The notes: a model not told the origin generated them from the sequence alone. DNA of 64,000 bases from Pseudomonas arsenicoxydans (GCF_006438915.1 NZ_RCZE01000004.1:186001-250000), one strand, 5' to 3'; shown: positions 19,323 through 30,318, numbered from the stretch's first letter. Made by a program: numbers and translations.

Positions 19323-20022
19323 TCAAGACGTAACCCTTGCCCCAGACCGTACGCACTTCGCGCTCGATATAGCCGATGCCTTTGAGTTTGCGGCGGATCT
19401 GGCTGATGTGCATGTCGAGGCTGCGGTCATGGGCGGCGTAACCGCGTTGCAGCACATGCTGATAGAGGAAGGCTTTGCTCAACACTTCATCGCCATTACG
19501 ATTAAGCGTTTCCAGCAACCGATATTCGCTGCGAGTCAGGCCTGCGGCGTGCTCGCCATGGAAAACCTCACACAGTTCATCATCGAAACGCAGGCTGTGC
19601 ACCTCGCAGGCCAACGGCTGCGTCGCCGGTCGACGGTCGAGCGCCACCCGGCGCAGGATCGCTTCGATGCGCACGCGCAACTCGGCCATGCTGAACGGTT
19701 TTGGCAGATAGTCATCGGCGCCCAGGCGAAAACCGCTGATGCGATCCTCCTCGGCGCCCAGGGCCGACATCAGCACCACCGGCGTGGCATGACTCTGGCG
19801 CAACTGCGTCAACACATTGAGCCCGTCCAGGCCCGGCAACAGGATATCCATCAACACCACATCGAAGGCTTGCTGGCGCGCGATGGCCAGGCCTTCCTGG
19901 CCGTTCTGGCACCAGGTCACCTGAAAACCACACCGGCCCAAATGCTCGTGCACATAGGCACCGAGCACGAGGTCGTCTTCGATGGAAAGGATTCGGGGAC
20001 GGCCAATCGGGATGGGAGTCAT
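19300..20022 (-). CDS. OmpR-family response regulator (PirR/PfeR-like)
   Basis: 240 residues: receiver domain (~13-125, phospho-acceptor Asp59 in VVLMDILLPGLDG, switch Lys in DDYLPKPFS) and winged-helix DNA-binding domain (~140-235, RSLDMHISQIRRKLK and VWGKGYVLS). The ATG at 20022 puts the receiver at the N-terminus as expected. It overlaps the kinase gene by ~14-23 bases. It is divergent from gacS across 215 bp. The usual target of a PirR-like regulator, a TonB receptor gene, is not adjacent here. Confidence 0.92.
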   Translation of the reverse strand: MTPIPIGRPRILSIEDDLVLGAYVHEHLGRCGFQVTWCQNGQEGLAIARQQAFDVVLMDILLPGLDGLNVLTQLRQSHATPVVLMSALGAEEDRISGFRLGADDYLPKPFSMAELRVRIEAILRRVALDRRPATQPLACEVHSLRFDDELCEVFHGEHAAGLTRSEYRLLETLNRNGDEVLSKAFLYQHVLQRGYAAHDRSLDMHISQIRRKLKGIGYIEREVRTVWGKGYVLSAADEMV

Positions 20023-20074
20023 CAGTATCTGCAAATAATTCTCAGTTGGGCGATTATTCAAGATTGCCTGCCGA

Positions 20075-20096
20075 TGGGCAACCCAAGGTTTGCCCA
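20075..20096. promoter_or_regulatory. inverted repeat between the response regulator and gacS
   Basis: TGGGCAA and TTGCCCA (seven-base arms, eight-base spacer) in the divergent promoter region. It is ~55 bp before the regulator start and ~140 bp before gacS. It could be an operator or a transcript hairpin; nothing decides which. Confidence 0.3.
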
Positions 20097-20237
20097 AGAC
20101 GTAAAACCAGCCCGCCGGCCGACGAATGACGACATCAATTTTACGAAGATTGCCTGCCTGCAAGTCGCTACACTGCCCGGGTGGCGCGTACCGGAAGTAC
20201 ACGCAGGTCAATCAATCGCTGGATGCAGGAGAGATGC

Positions 20238-22994
20238 GTGCTCAAGAAACTGGGAATTAAAGGCCGCGTGCTGTTGCTGACCCTGTTGCCGACCACTCTG
20301 ATGGCCTTGGTCCTGGGCGGCTATTTCACCTGGATGCAGCAATCCGACCTGCAATCCCAATTGATGCAGCGCGGCGAGATGATTGCCGAACAGCTTGCAC
20401 CGCTGGTGGCCCCGGCCATGGCTCACAAGGACAACGAGCTGCTGGAACGCATCGCCACCCAGTCGCTGGAAACAGCCGACGTGCGCGCAGTGACCTTCCT
20501 CGCCCCCGACCGCACGCCAGTGGCCCACGCTGGCCCGACCATGCTCAATTCGGCGCCGTCGCTGGGCGACAGTTCGAAGATGTTGCGCCGCAGCGGCAAC
20601 GATGCGACGCGTTATCTGCTGCCGGTATTCGGCAAACACCGCAACCTGGCCGGCGACTTGATTCCCGACGAAGCCGACCGCCTGCTGGGCTGGGTTGAAC
20701 TTGAGCTGTCGCACAACGGCATGTTGCTGCGCGGTTACCGCAGCCTGTTTGCCAGCCTGATGATGATTGCCGCCGGTCTGGCTGGCGCTGCGCTGCTGGC
20801 CCTGCGCATGGGCCGGACCATCAATCGGCCGATCAGCCAGATCAAACTGGCGGTGGCGCAACTCAAGGACGGTCATCTGGAAACCCGCCTGCCGCCCCTC
20901 GGTAGCCAGGAACTGGATGAACTGGCGTCCGGCATCAACCGTATGGCCGGCACCCTGCAAAATGCGCAGGAAGAATTGCAACACAGCGTCGATCAGGCCA
21001 CCGAAGACGTGCGCCAGAATCTGGAAACCATCGAGATCCAGAACATCGAGCTGGACCTGGCGCGCAAGGAAGCCCTGGAAGCGAGCCGGATCAAATCCGA
21101 GTTCCTGGCCAACATGAGCCATGAAATCCGCACGCCGCTCAACGGCATTCTTGGTTTCACCCACCTGCTGCAAAAAAGCGAACTGACGCCGCGCCAGCTC
21201 GACTACCTGGGCACCATCGAAAAATCCGCCGACAGCCTGCTGGGGATCATCAACGAGATCCTCGACTTCTCGAAAATCGAGGCCGGCAAACTAGTGCTCG
21301 ACAATATTCCGTTCAACCTGCGCGACTTGCTGCAGGACACCCTGACCATCCTCGCCCCGGCCGCCCACGCCAAACAACTGGAGCTGGTGAGCCTGGTGTA
21401 CCGCGACACGCCATTGTCGCTGGTGGGCGATCCGCTGCGACTCAAGCAGATCCTCACCAACCTGGTCAGCAATGCGATCAAGTTCACCCGCGAAGGCACC
21501 ATCGTTGCCCGCGCCATGCTCGAAGAAGAACACGAAGATAGCGTGCAATTGCGCATCAGTATTCAAGACACCGGTATCGGCCTGTCGAACGAGGACGTGC
21601 GCGCGCTGTTCCAGGCCTTCAGTCAGGCCGACAACTCATTGTCCCGGCAACCCGGCGGTACCGGTCTAGGGCTGGTCATTTCCAAGCGACTGATTGAACA
21701 GATGGGCGGCGAGATTGGCGTCGACAGTACCCCGGGCGAAGGTTCGGAGTTCTGGATCAGCCTGAGTCTACCCAAGACCCGTGACGACGCCGAAGACCTG
21801 CCCGGCCCTCCCCTGCTTGGGCGCCGCGTGGCGGTGCTGGAAAACCATGAACTGGCGCGGCAGGCATTGCAGCATCAACTGGAAGATTGCGGCTTGAGCG
21901 TCACGCCGTTCAATACCCTGGAAAGTTTGGCCAATGGCGTGACCGGCGCGCATCAGACCGATCAGGCCATCGACCTGGCGGTGCTCGGCATCACCAGCAA
22001 CGACATGCCGCCCGAGCGTCTCAACCAGCACATCTGGGACCTCGAACACCTGGGCTGCAAAGTACTGGTGCTGTGCCCGACCACCGAGCAGACGCTGTTC
22101 CATCTCTCGGTACCGAACCCGCACAGTCAGCTTCAGGCCAAACCGGCCTGCACCCGAAAACTGCGTCGGGCCTTGTCCGATCTGGTCAACCCGCGCCAGC
22201 AGCGCAGCGAACCCGGCGAACCGGTGTCGAGTCGTGCGCCGAAAGTACTGTGCGTCGACGACAACCCAGCCAACCTGTTGCTGGTGCAAACCCTGCTCGA
22301 AGACATGGGCGCCAAGGTGCTTGCGGTTGAAAGCGGTTACGCCGCGGTCAAAGCGGTGCAGAACGAAACCTTCGACCTGGTGTTGATGGACGTGCAAATG
22401 CCCGGCATGGACGGGCGTCAAAGCACCGAAGCGATTCGTCAGTGGGAGAGCGAGCGGCATTGCACTCCCCTGCCGATCGTCGCCCTCACGGCTCACGCCA
22501 TGGCCAATGAAAAACGTGCACTGCTGCAAAGCGGCATGGACGATTACCTGACCAAACCCATCAGCGAACGGCAATTGGCACAGGTGGTGCTGAAGTGGAC
22601 AGGTCTGGCCCTGCGTAACCACGGGCCGGAACGTTCCAGCGACAGCCACGGTGGCGGGCATGATTTGCAGGTGCTCGACCCCGAAGAAGGTTTGCGCCTG
22701 GCCGCGGGGAAGGCGGATCTGGCAGCGGACATGCTGGCGATGTTGCTGGCCTCGCTTGAAGCCGACCGCGAAGCCATTCGGGTTGCCCGGGAAAGCAACG
22801 ATCAGAATGCATTGATCGAACGCGTCCATCGCTTGCATGGGGCCACCCGTTATTGCGGCGTCCCGCAACTGCGCGCAGCCTGCCAGCGCAGTGAAACCCT
22901 GCTCAAGCAACAGGACCCCAAAGCGCCCGGCGCCCTGGAAGACCTCGACCGGGCGATCAATCGCCTGGCCGCGCATGCCCGTCTCAACGCTTGA
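20238..22994 (+). CDS. gacS: global sensor kinase GacS
   Basis: Tripartite hybrid kinase of the Gac/Rsm pathway; it phosphorylates GacA and so turns on rsm small RNAs, secondary metabolites and biofilm genes. Order: TM1 (~10-31), periplasmic loop, TM2 (~168-188), HAMP, HisKA with [12 protein letters not shown] (His295), HATPase_c, a degenerate receiver-like region, receiver with Asp718 ([11 protein letters not shown]) and HPt with His867 ([10 protein letters not shown]). The start is GTG at 20238 ([15 protein letters not shown]), six bases after AGGAG; the longer frame upstream has no homology. 918 residues, full length and apparently intact. Confidence 0.97.
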   Translation: MLKKLGIKGRVLLLTLLPTTLMALVLGGYFTWMQQSDLQSQLMQRGEMIAEQLAPLVAPAMAHKDNELLERIATQSLETADVRAVTFLAPDRTPVAHAGPTMLNSAPSLGDSSKMLRRSGNDATRYLLPVFGKHRNLAGDLIPDEADRLLGWVELELSHNGMLLRGYRSLFASLMMIAAGLAGAALLALRMGRTINRPISQIKLAVAQLKDGHLETRLPPLGSQELDELASGINRMAGTLQNAQEELQHSVDQATEDVRQNLETIEIQNIELDLARKEALEASRIKSEFLANMSHEIRTPLNGILGFTHLLQKSELTPRQLDYLGTIEKSADSLLGIINEILDFSKIEAGKLVLDNIPFNLRDLLQDTLTILAPAAHAKQLELVSLVYRDTPLSLVGDPLRLKQILTNLVSNAIKFTREGTIVARAMLEEEHEDSVQLRISIQDTGIGLSNEDVRALFQAFSQADNSLSRQPGGTGLGLVISKRLIEQMGGEIGVDSTPGEGSEFWISLSLPKTRDDAEDLPGPPLLGRRVAVLENHELARQALQHQLEDCGLSVTPFNTLESLANGVTGAHQTDQAIDLAVLGITSNDMPPERLNQHIWDLEHLGCKVLVLCPTTEQTLFHLSVPNPHSQLQAKPACTRKLRRALSDLVNPRQQRSEPGEPVSSRAPKVLCVDDNPANLLLVQTLLEDMGAKVLAVESGYAAVKAVQNETFDLVLMDVQMPGMDGRQSTEAIRQWESERHCTPLPIVALTAHAMANEKRALLQSGMDDYLTKPISERQLAQVVLKWTGLALRNHGPERSSDSHGGGHDLQVLDPEEGLRLAAGKADLAADMLAMLLASLEADREAIRVARESNDQNALIERVHRLHGATRYCGVPQLRAACQRSETLLKQQDPKAPGALEDLDRAINRLAAHARLNA

Positions 22995-23069
22995 TGCAGC
23001 GCAACGGCGCTGACCACCATCAGCGCTAAGCTGCTACATAAAGCTTGACCGAGTTTTCCAGGAGGATTC

Positions 23070-24059
23070 ATGCGCACGATTCTTTTCAGCAGCCAGACCT
23101 ACGACCGCGACAGCTTTCTGGGCGCCGAGCTGCCTGCCGGCATCGAACTGCACTTTCAATCGGCGCGGCTGAGTATCGATACTGTGGCGCTGGCAGAACA
23201 TCACGATGTAGTCTGCGCCTTCATCAATGACGATCTCAGCGCCCCGGTGCTGGAACGTCTTGCCGCGGGCGGCACACGCCTGATCGCCCTGCGTTCGGCC
23301 GGTTACAACCATGTCGAGCTGCCTGTGGCCAAGCGTCTGGGCCTTGCGATCGTGCGCGTCCCGGCCTACTCGCCACACGCCGTGGCCGAGCATGCGGTGG
23401 CGCTGATCCTGGCACTCAACCGCCGCTTGTACCGAGCCTACAATCGCACCCGCGAAGGCGACTTCAGCCTGCACGGGTTGACAGGCTTCGACCTGGTGGG
23501 CAAGACCGTCGGCGTGGTCGGCACCGGGCAGATCGGCGCAACATTCGCCAAGATCATGCAGGGTTTCGGCTGCCAGTTGCTCGCCTACGATCCGTTCCCC
23601 AATCCGCAGGTCGAAGCCCTCGGCGCCCGCTACTTGAGTTTGCCGCAGCTGCTCGCCGAGTCGCAGATCATCAGCCTGCATTGCCCGCTCAACGAGCAGA
23701 GCCAACACCTGATCAACCGCGAATCACTGGCGCACATGCAACCCGGCGCGATGCTGATCAACACCGGGCGTGGCGGTCTGGTGGACACCCCGGCGCTGAT
23801 TGACGCCCTAAAGGACGGCCAACTGGGTTATCTGGGGCTGGATGTGTATGAAGAAGAGGCGCAGCTGTTTTTCGAAGACCGTTCGGACTTGCCGCTGCAG
23901 GACGATGTGCTGGCGCGGCTGCTGACCTTTCCGAACGTGATCATCACCGCGCACCAGGCCTTCCTGACCCGTGAAGCCTTGGGCGCGATTGCCGCGACGA
24001 CCTTGCAGAACATCGTCGCTTGGGCCGCCGGAGCGCCGCAGAATCGGGTCGAGGGCTGA
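23070..24059 (+). CDS. ldhA: D-lactate dehydrogenase (fermentative)
   Basis: NAD-dependent 2-hydroxyacid dehydrogenase interconverting pyruvate and D-lactate. The nucleotide loop is GVVGTGQIGATFAKI (~150), and catalytic-region motifs are INTGRGGLVDT and the His of ITAHQAFLTREA. It has 329 residues. AGGAGG lies six bases before the ATG. The gacS-ldhA order matches P. aeruginosa as I recall. Confidence 0.93.
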   Translation: MRTILFSSQTYDRDSFLGAELPAGIELHFQSARLSIDTVALAEHHDVVCAFINDDLSAPVLERLAAGGTRLIALRSAGYNHVELPVAKRLGLAIVRVPAYSPHAVAEHAVALILALNRRLYRAYNRTREGDFSLHGLTGFDLVGKTVGVVGTGQIGATFAKIMQGFGCQLLAYDPFPNPQVEALGARYLSLPQLLAESQIISLHCPLNEQSQHLINRESLAHMQPGAMLINTGRGGLVDTPALIDALKDGQLGYLGLDVYEEEAQLFFEDRSDLPLQDDVLARLLTFPNVIITAHQAFLTREALGAIAATTLQNIVAWAAGAPQNRVEG

Positions 24060-24065
24060 GTTTTC

Positions 24066-24479
24066 TCAGACTTTGGACAACAGGATCATCAGTCCCAGCC
24101 AGCCGAAGCCGAGCAGGCGCTGCCCCACGGAATGCCCGCGACGCAGCAGGAACCAGACAAAAAACGGCGGCAGGAAGAAAATCATCAGTTTCAGCCAGAG
24201 TTCTACCGGTCGTGTCCCGTTCAGCGTGGGTGTCGGAGCCGGTGTCGGTGCTGAAACGTCGGTTTCAACCTGGGTTCTTCGCTTACGTCCGAACGCAGCC
24301 GGTGTCACCCGCGCCACTTTCTCGTCCTCCGGCAAACGCCCGAAAGAAATCGGTGCCTGCACGGGCGCGGCTGTCGAAGTGGCCGCTTGCACCGTTGCCG
24401 TCGGCGCACCGCAATGAATACATGCAGGCGCCGTGGAACTGATGCTTTGCTTGCACTCATAACATTCGATTAACGCCAT
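24066..24479 (-). CDS. zinc-ribbon membrane protein
   Basis: 137 residues. An N-terminal zinc ribbon (CYECKQSISSTAPACIHCG; four Cys) is followed by a Pro/Ala-rich linker (~28-90) and one or two hydrophobic segments at the C-terminus (~95-135, LWLKLMIFFLPPFFVWFLL). Function unknown; the ribbon probably faces the cytoplasm. It converges on ldhA. Confidence 0.75.
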   Translation of the reverse strand: MALIECYECKQSISSTAPACIHCGAPTATVQAATSTAAPVQAPISFGRLPEDEKVARVTPAAFGRKRRTQVETDVSAPTPAPTPTLNGTRPVELWLKLMIFFLPPFFVWFLLRRGHSVGQRLLGFGWLGLMILLSKV

Positions 24480-24613
24480 GTCCGTTCCCTAGAGGTGTAA
24501 AGGCGGCAGTGTGCCATGAGTCGATAGGTTTTTTGAACCTGATCGAAGGTCATCTCCGCGCCCCATGCTGCGTGCAGGCCCGTGATAGCATACCGCGCAT
24601 ATTTGGAGGACCC

Positions 24614-25048
24614 ATGGTCGAACACGATTTCCGCTACACCCTGATGAGCCCGCAACACACCCTTACCGAATGCCGCGCCTTGGTGCCGGGGCGTTATCAA
24701 GTCACCGGCAACGGTGGCTCGATCCGGATTGGCGACGTGCTGGTAGTGACTCTCAAAGGCAGCAAGGACTTGTCCATGCGCCTGACCGTCGAAACGGTTC
24801 GCCACTTGATCAACCCGCCCGGCCAATGGGTCGCGGTGAGCAGTGGCCCGGTGTTTGGCGAGTTGGGGATCCACACCTGGGAAGTCAATTGCGACAGCTG
24901 CGCCAAAGCGCTGAGCTTTGAATTCGCGGTCGACGCCAAACTGGGCAACAAGGCTGAAAAGCCTGCCGCCACCGCACGGATTGCCGAGTTGGGCTGGACC
25001 ACCGTGGGTGAGAAACACCTGTGCCCGACATGCCAGGAGCCTGCGTGA
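24614..25048 (+). CDS. hypothetical protein with CxxC pairs
   Basis: 144 residues, no family recognised. It appears all-beta, with two Cys pairs (VNCDSCAKA near 96-99 and CPTCQEPA at the C-terminus) that could bind zinc. GGAGGA sits three to four bases before the ATG at 24614, which decides this start over the longer open frame. The stop overlaps the META-domain gene by one base (TGATG), so the two are coupled. Confidence 0.8.
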   Translation: MVEHDFRYTLMSPQHTLTECRALVPGRYQVTGNGGSIRIGDVLVVTLKGSKDLSMRLTVETVRHLINPPGQWVAVSSGPVFGELGIHTWEVNCDSCAKALSFEFAVDAKLGNKAEKPAATARIAELGWTTVGEKHLCPTCQEPA

Positions 25049-25452
25049 TGAAACGCCTCGCCCTGACCACCCTGGTCGGTGCCAGCCTGCTGGGCTGCGC
25101 CGCCGAGCCGGTGCAACTGCAACAAAACCGTAGCTACATTCTGGAATGGATCGGCGAACGTCCGCTGATGGACTACAGCCACCTGACCATCACCCTCGGT
25201 GACGACGGCCGGGCGTACGGCAACGGCGGCTGCAACCATTGGTTCGCGCCGTACACCCTGGAAGGCGACAAGCTGAGCTTCGGCCAGATCGGCAGCACCC
25301 GAAAACTGTGCGCGCCAGCGGTCATGGAGCAGGAAAAACGCTTCTTGCAGGCGCTGGAAGGCGTGCAGCGCTGGGACATTTCCCCGATCGAGCAGATGCG
25401 CTTCTGGCCGGCGGAAGGCAAGCCGTTGCGTTGGTGGCTTGAAGAGGGTTGA
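25048..25452 (+). CDS. META-domain lipoprotein (HslJ-like)
   Basis: 134 residues with a lipoprotein signal: MKRLALTTLVGASLLGC, lipobox LLGC with Cys17, then AAEP. The mature part has a META/HslJ motif (GNGGCNHWFAPYTLEGDKL and FGQIGSTRKLC). Residue 2 after the Cys is Ala, so sorting to the outer membrane is likely. META-domain proteins are linked to heat-shock and drug tolerance, but a molecular role is not known. Confidence 0.85.
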   Translation: MKRLALTTLVGASLLGCAAEPVQLQQNRSYILEWIGERPLMDYSHLTITLGDDGRAYGNGGCNHWFAPYTLEGDKLSFGQIGSTRKLCAPAVMEQEKRFLQALEGVQRWDISPIEQMRFWPAEGKPLRWWLEEG

Positions 25453-25479
25453 TCACCCCTGTGCCACCTGAAAACAACT

Positions 25480-25610
25480 GTGGCGAGGGAGCTTGCTCCC
25501 GCTGGGCTGCGAAGCAGCCCTAAACCCCGTCACCTCGGTTCATCAGATACGCCATATGTAGTGGTTTGCGACTGCTGCGCAGTCGAGCGGGAGCAAGCTC
25601 CCTCGCCACA
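25480..25610. repeat. REP doublet, GTGGCGAGGGAG family
   Basis: TGTGGCGAGGGAGCTTGCTC and its reverse complement ~90 bp apart. The spacer has further hairpins (GGGCTGCGAAGCAGCCC; GACTGCTGCGCAGTC). This family differs in sequence from the GTGGGAGCGGGCTTGC elements. Confidence 0.88.
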
Positions 25611-25640
25611 AAACCTCATTAGCCACAGCCCCGTATCCGA

Positions 25641-26108
25641 TCACTTGACCGCCTGCAACGCCTCAAGCTTCGCCATCACCCCCGCCGCCGTCTGCTCGCC
25701 CATCAGTTGCTCGCGAACCTTGCCCTTGTTATCGATGATGTACGTCACCGGCAAGGCTTCACTGCGTGGCAACTCAAAAAGATCGGCCGGGTCTGAAGCC
25801 AGGACGGTGAACTTGATCCCCAGTTTCTCGCTGGCGCTCTTCAGCTCTTCACCCTGCACGTTGTCGAAGTTGACCCCAAACACGCCGATCTTCCTGTCTT
25901 TCAATTGATCGGCCAACGCGTTCAGCTGCGGAATTTCGGTCCGGCACGGGCCACACCATTCGGCCCAGTAATTGAGCACCACCCATTGGTTGTCGAGACG
26001 GTTGGAGGCAACTTTATGGCCATCCTGGTCGACGCCGTAGTCATTGCCGCAGCCCCCCAGCATCAACGCCCCGATAATCGCCAATGCCGCTGCCAGTCGC
26101 CTTGTCAT
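25641..26108 (-). CDS. TlpA-type thioredoxin-like lipoprotein
   Basis: 155-residue envelope thiol:disulfide oxidoreductase. Signal MTRRLAAALAIIGALMLGGC has lipobox LGGC. The redox motif WAEWCGPCR follows at ~55-63 and the cis-Pro loop is in EALPVTYIIDNKG. Likely reductive, TlpA/ResA-like, as it lacks DsbA features. The ATG at 26108 is chosen because the signal peptide begins there. Divergent from the arsC-like gene. Confidence 0.88.
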   Translation of the reverse strand: MTRRLAAALAIIGALMLGGCGNDYGVDQDGHKVASNRLDNQWVVLNYWAEWCGPCRTEIPQLNALADQLKDRKIGVFGVNFDNVQGEELKSASEKLGIKFTVLASDPADLFELPRSEALPVTYIIDNKGKVREQLMGEQTAAGVMAKLEALQAVK

Positions 26109-26222
26109 GTTGTAATCCTTGCTCAAAATTGAATGCGCCTGCGACCCATCGCCTCGCAAGGTTCTGGATTGCGCGCTGCACAGTTAGAATAGCCGCCACT
26201 TTACGCAAGAAGCGACCCGCAC

Positions 26223-27169
<947 letters not shown>

Positions 27170-27170
27170 C

Positions 27171-27596
27171 GTGGCCAAGAAGCCTAAGATTCTGCCGTCC
27201 ATTGAATGGCTCGAACCGCGGGTCCGGGCGATGCGCGCCATCAGCCTGCTGTGCTTTTTCGGTCTGCTGGGGCTGTTGTGCGCCTACTACCTGGTGTTCG
27301 CCGACCTGCATGGCGCGCGGCCGTGGGTGATTCTGATGATCGAATTGGTGCCGCTGCTGTTGCTGGCGCCGGGGATGATTATCGGCAGCGCGCGCGGGCA
27401 TTCGTGGATGTGTTTTGTGGTGAATCTGTATTTCATCAAGGGCGCGCTGGCGGCGTATGACCCGAATCGGCAGCTGTTTGGGTTGCTGGAGATGGGTGCG
27501 AGCCTGGCGGTGTTCTGCTCGGCGTTGTTGTATGTGCGGTGGCGGTTTCAGCTCAATCGCAAGCTGGCTGGCGAGGGCGAGATCTCTACTGCCTGA
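27171..27596 (+). CDS. DUF2069 membrane protein
   Basis: 141-residue inner-membrane protein of the DUF2069 family, function unknown. Four hydrophobic segments are visible (~20-45, 53-75, 82-100, 103-122). The GTG start at 27171 is one base after the wrbA stop. It is usually found with wrbA in pseudomonads. Confidence 0.85.
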   Translation: MAKKPKILPSIEWLEPRVRAMRAISLLCFFGLLGLLCAYYLVFADLHGARPWVILMIELVPLLLLAPGMIIGSARGHSWMCFVVNLYFIKGALAAYDPNRQLFGLLEMGASLAVFCSALLYVRWRFQLNRKLAGEGEISTA

Positions 27597-27603
27597 TCTG
27601 GCC

Positions 27604-27690
27604 CCTTCGCGAGCAAGCCCGCTCCCACATTTGACCGGGTTCCTTCAGTTGGAATGCGGTCACATGTGGGAGCGGGCTTGCTCGCGAAGG
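27604..27690. repeat. REP doublet (inverted pair)
   Basis: CTTCGCGAGCAAGCCCGCTC on the left, complement on the right, ~40 bp apart. The spacer GACCGGGTTCCTTCAG is similar to those of the other elements in this window, so the whole ~90-bp unit is repeated. Confidence 0.9.
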
Positions 27691-27703
27691 GGGCGACTCG
27701 GTC

Positions 27704-28378
27704 TTAATGATTGACGGTGTAAGCCAGCATCATCGAAATCTGGCTCATCGCCCGCCCACCACTCTGTTCATGCCACTGGTTGAACACCTCCTGCACCAAA
27801 GCCAGATCGCGCAAACTGGTCGGCACCTTGTCGACGATCTTCTGCGCATTCAACCCAGCGACCACGTCGTAGCTCGGCACAAAGGTGTCCTTGCCGACCA
27901 TGCGCAAGAAGCGCGGCGCTGACAGCCCGCCCAATTGATGGCCGCGCTTTTTCAGGTAGGTCCACAGCCCGACGATATCCGTCACCGGCCAATCGGCAAT
28001 CAGCGCACCGAAGCTACCCTTCTCATGCGCGACGTCCAGAATGAACTGCGCATTGCGCGGCACGCTTTTGAGCTTGCCCAAGTGACGGATGATTCGCGCA
28101 TCCTGCATCAAGCGTTCGAGGTGTTCGGCGCTCATCAGCACGACTTTTTCCGGGTCGAACTTGAAGAACACTTCTTCGAAGGCCGGCCACTTGGCGTCCA
28201 CCAGGCTGTGCTTGAGCCCGGCGCGAAACACCCGCAGCGCCATGGTCGAGAGGTAGCGGTCGTCGCTGATCTTGCGCAATTGTGCCGGGGTTTTCGGAAC
28301 GGGCAGATGGGCTTCCAGTTCAGCTGCTGAACCGAAGCGGTTCAGACAGTATTCGTGCAGCCACTTGTAATCGCGCAT
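27704..28378 (-). CDS. DNA-3-methyladenine glycosylase I-like protein
   Basis: 224-residue helical protein related to the Tag / HhH-GPD glycosylase family (IIRHLGKLKSVPRNAQFILDV; IVGLWTYLKKRGHQLGG). It lacks the Cys/His zinc-snap motif at the N-terminus of true Tag, so base-excision activity is uncertain. The ATG at 28378 (MRDYKWLHEYCL) is preceded by AGGAGAGGG. It sits downstream of ttcA on the same strand, a common Pseudomonas arrangement. Confidence 0.75.
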   Translation of the reverse strand: MRDYKWLHEYCLNRFGSAAELEAHLPVPKTPAQLRKISDDRYLSTMALRVFRAGLKHSLVDAKWPAFEEVFFKFDPEKVVLMSAEHLERLMQDARIIRHLGKLKSVPRNAQFILDVAHEKGSFGALIADWPVTDIVGLWTYLKKRGHQLGGLSAPRFLRMVGKDTFVPSYDVVAGLNAQKIVDKVPTSLRDLALVQEVFNQWHEQSGGRAMSQISMMLAYTVNH

Positions 28379-28405
28379 GCCCTCTCCTGAGGTAATCGAA
28401 AAAAC

Positions 28406-28430
28406 TGTGGGAGCGAGCTTGGTCCCACAA
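28406..28430. repeat. solo, degenerate REP copy
   Basis: TGTGGGAGCGAGCTTGGTCC then CACA, in the 58-bp gap between ttcA and the glycosylase-like gene. It folds on itself but has no inverted partner. Confidence 0.6.
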
Positions 28431-28436
28431 TACTGT

Positions 28437-29261
28437 TTAGAGGTTGACCACGTTGACGAAGCGCGAAGCCGCCGATTCGTCGATCTTGAGGCTGGTGAAA
28501 TCAAACAGATTGCGATCCGCCAATTGTGACGGCTGCACATTTTGCAGGCTGCGGAAAATGCTTTCGGTACGGCCCGGGGTCTTGCGTTCCCAGTCTTGCA
28601 GCATGTCCTTGACCACCTGGCGTTGCAGGTTTTCCTGAGAACCGCAGAGGTTGCACGGGATGATCGGAAATTGCTTGAAGTCCGAATAGGCCTGGATGTC
28701 TTTTTCGTTGCAGTACGCCAGCGGACGGATCACCACGTTACGACCATCATCGGCACGCAGTTTAGGCGGCATGGCCTTGAGCGAACCGTTGAAGAACATG
28801 TTGAGGAAGAACGTCTCGACGATGTCGTCGCGGTGATGACCGAGGGCCATTTTGGTCGCACCGATTTCGTCGGCAAAGGTGTAAAGCGTGCCGCGACGCA
28901 GTCGCGAGCACAGCGAGCAGGTGGTTTTGCCTTCCGGGATAAGCTCCTTGACCACCGAGTAAGTGTCTTTCTCGACGATGTGGTATTCGATGCCCAGTTC
29001 CTTGAGGTAGGCCGGCAGCACGTGCTCCGGGAAACCTGGCTGCTTCTGGTCCATGTTCACGGCCACGATCTCGAACTTGATCGGGGCGACCTTCTGCAAG
29101 TGCATCAGCACGTCGAGCAGGGTGTAGCTGTCCTTGCCACCGGACAGGCAGACCATGACCTTGTCGCCGTCTTCAATCATGTTGAAGTCGGCAACAGCCT
29201 CACCAGCCTGACGGCGAAGGCGCTTTTGCAGTTTGTTCTGGTTAACCGTGAGAGTGCCCAT
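28437..29261 (-). CDS. ttcA: tRNA 2-thiocytidine(32) synthetase TtcA
   Basis: ATP-dependent, iron-sulfur enzyme that thiolates C32 of some tRNAs. The PP-loop is [10 protein letters not shown], with [10 protein letters not shown] and [13 protein letters not shown] supplying cluster cysteines. It has 274 residues. The ATG at 29261 ([15 protein letters not shown]) is the usual start; upstream codons lack homology. Confidence 0.96.
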   Translation of the reverse strand: MGTLTVNQNKLQKRLRRQAGEAVADFNMIEDGDKVMVCLSGGKDSYTLLDVLMHLQKVAPIKFEIVAVNMDQKQPGFPEHVLPAYLKELGIEYHIVEKDTYSVVKELIPEGKTTCSLCSRLRRGTLYTFADEIGATKMALGHHRDDIVETFFLNMFFNGSLKAMPPKLRADDGRNVVIRPLAYCNEKDIQAYSDFKQFPIIPCNLCGSQENLQRQVVKDMLQDWERKTPGRTESIFRSLQNVQPSQLADRNLFDFTSLKIDESAASRFVNVVNL

Positions 29262-29656
29262 GACGCGAATCCGTGAGGTGTGACGAAAGGCCGGCATTTT
29301 ACGCAAAAACCTTGCTCTTGTGGCGAGGGGGCTTGCCCCCGTTCGGCTGCGCAGCAGTCGTCAATCAAGCACTGCGATTTATCCGGAAGGCTGGGGGTTA
29401 CTTCGTAACCCAACGGGGGCAAGCCCCCTCGCCACAGAAGCTCGCTCCCACAGGGACGTATGTCGACAGACCCTGCGGCGATTAACAGCTGTGTTTACAG
29501 CGCGATTTGCTCTAAGCCCCTATCACCTGTGCGGTTAAGTCCTTTCTATACTGCGACATAAGGTCGCATTCAAATCCAGACCTTTACTTACGTGGCCACT
29601 TTGGCCTGTAGGCGCTCCACTGGGGGGCGACGGTAAAAACAAGAGGAGTGACTGGC
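29262..29656. other. gene-free 395-bp region between ttcA and the Yip1 gene
   Basis: Divergent promoter region. It holds a REP doublet (29319-29436), then a probable sigma-70 -10 element TATACT (29547-29552) for the Yip1 gene, immediately followed by the hairpin TGCGACATAAGGTCGCA (29552-29568). I see no convincing -35 and no open frame with gene features. Confidence 0.5.
29319..29456. repeat. REP doublet, GTGGCGAGGGGGC family, plus a fragment
   Basis: TGTGGCGAGGGGGCTTGCCC and its complement (to 29436), followed at once by a fragment of the other family, AAGCTCGCTCCCACAGGGA. Internal hairpin GGTTACTTCGTAACC (29396-29410). Confidence 0.85.
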
Positions 29657-30259
29657 ATGATCCATCACGTAGTGGGGCTCTTCACCCACCCCGACCAGGA
29701 ATGGAAAGAAATCCGTGGCGACCAAGAGGAAAGCATCAGCCACATGTACCTGACTCACACGCTGATTCTGGCGGCGATCCCTGCCATCTCGGCGTTTATC
29801 GGCACCACCAAAGTCGGTTGGGTTATTGGCAGCCGGGCACCGGTAATGCTGACGCAGGAAAGCGCGCTATGGATGACGATCATGTCGTACGTGGCGATGC
29901 TCGGCGGTGTTGCAGTGATGGGCGCGTTCATCCACTGGATGGCTCGCACCTATGACGCCAACCCGAGCCTGGCCCGTTGCGTTGCGTTTGCGACCTACAC
30001 CGCGACCCCGCTGTTCATCGGCGGTCTGGCGGCGCTGTACCCACACATGTGGCTGGGGATGATCGTCGGGACGGCGGCCATCTGCTACACGGTGTACTTG
30101 CTGTACGTGGGGCTACCCACTTTCATGAACATTCCATCAGACGAGGGGTTCCTGTTTTCGAGTTCGGTGCTTGCGGTAGGCCTGGTGGTGCTGGTGGCCA
30201 TCATGGCGTTCACAGTTATTGTCTGGGGACTCGGCGTGGGGCCGGTCTATACGAACTAA
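29657..30259 (+). CDS. Yip1-family membrane protein
   Basis: 200-residue inner-membrane protein of the Yip1/DUF1282 family with about five hydrophobic segments (~30-52, 70-90, 100-125, 130-155, 170-195). Function unknown in bacteria. The ATG at 29657 is chosen because AGAGGAG lies nine bases upstream; the GTG at 29648 would be inside that ribosome-binding site. Confidence 0.85.
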   Translation: MIHHVVGLFTHPDQEWKEIRGDQEESISHMYLTHTLILAAIPAISAFIGTTKVGWVIGSRAPVMLTQESALWMTIMSYVAMLGGVAVMGAFIHWMARTYDANPSLARCVAFATYTATPLFIGGLAALYPHMWLGMIVGTAAICYTVYLLYVGLPTFMNIPSDEGFLFSSSVLAVGLVVLVAIMAFTVIVWGLGVGPVYTN

Positions 30260-30296
30260 GTAGTGCTTTCTACCCCAAAACAAGATCTGCCAATAC

Positions 30297-30318
30297 AGGC
30301 CGCCGCAAGGCGGCCTTC
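30297..30318 (+). terminator. hairpin after the Yip1 gene
   Basis: Stem AGGCCGCC / GGCGGCCT with GCAA tetraloop, ~40 bp after the stop. The T-run is poor (TTCTAAT), so termination is possible rather than certain. Confidence 0.45.
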
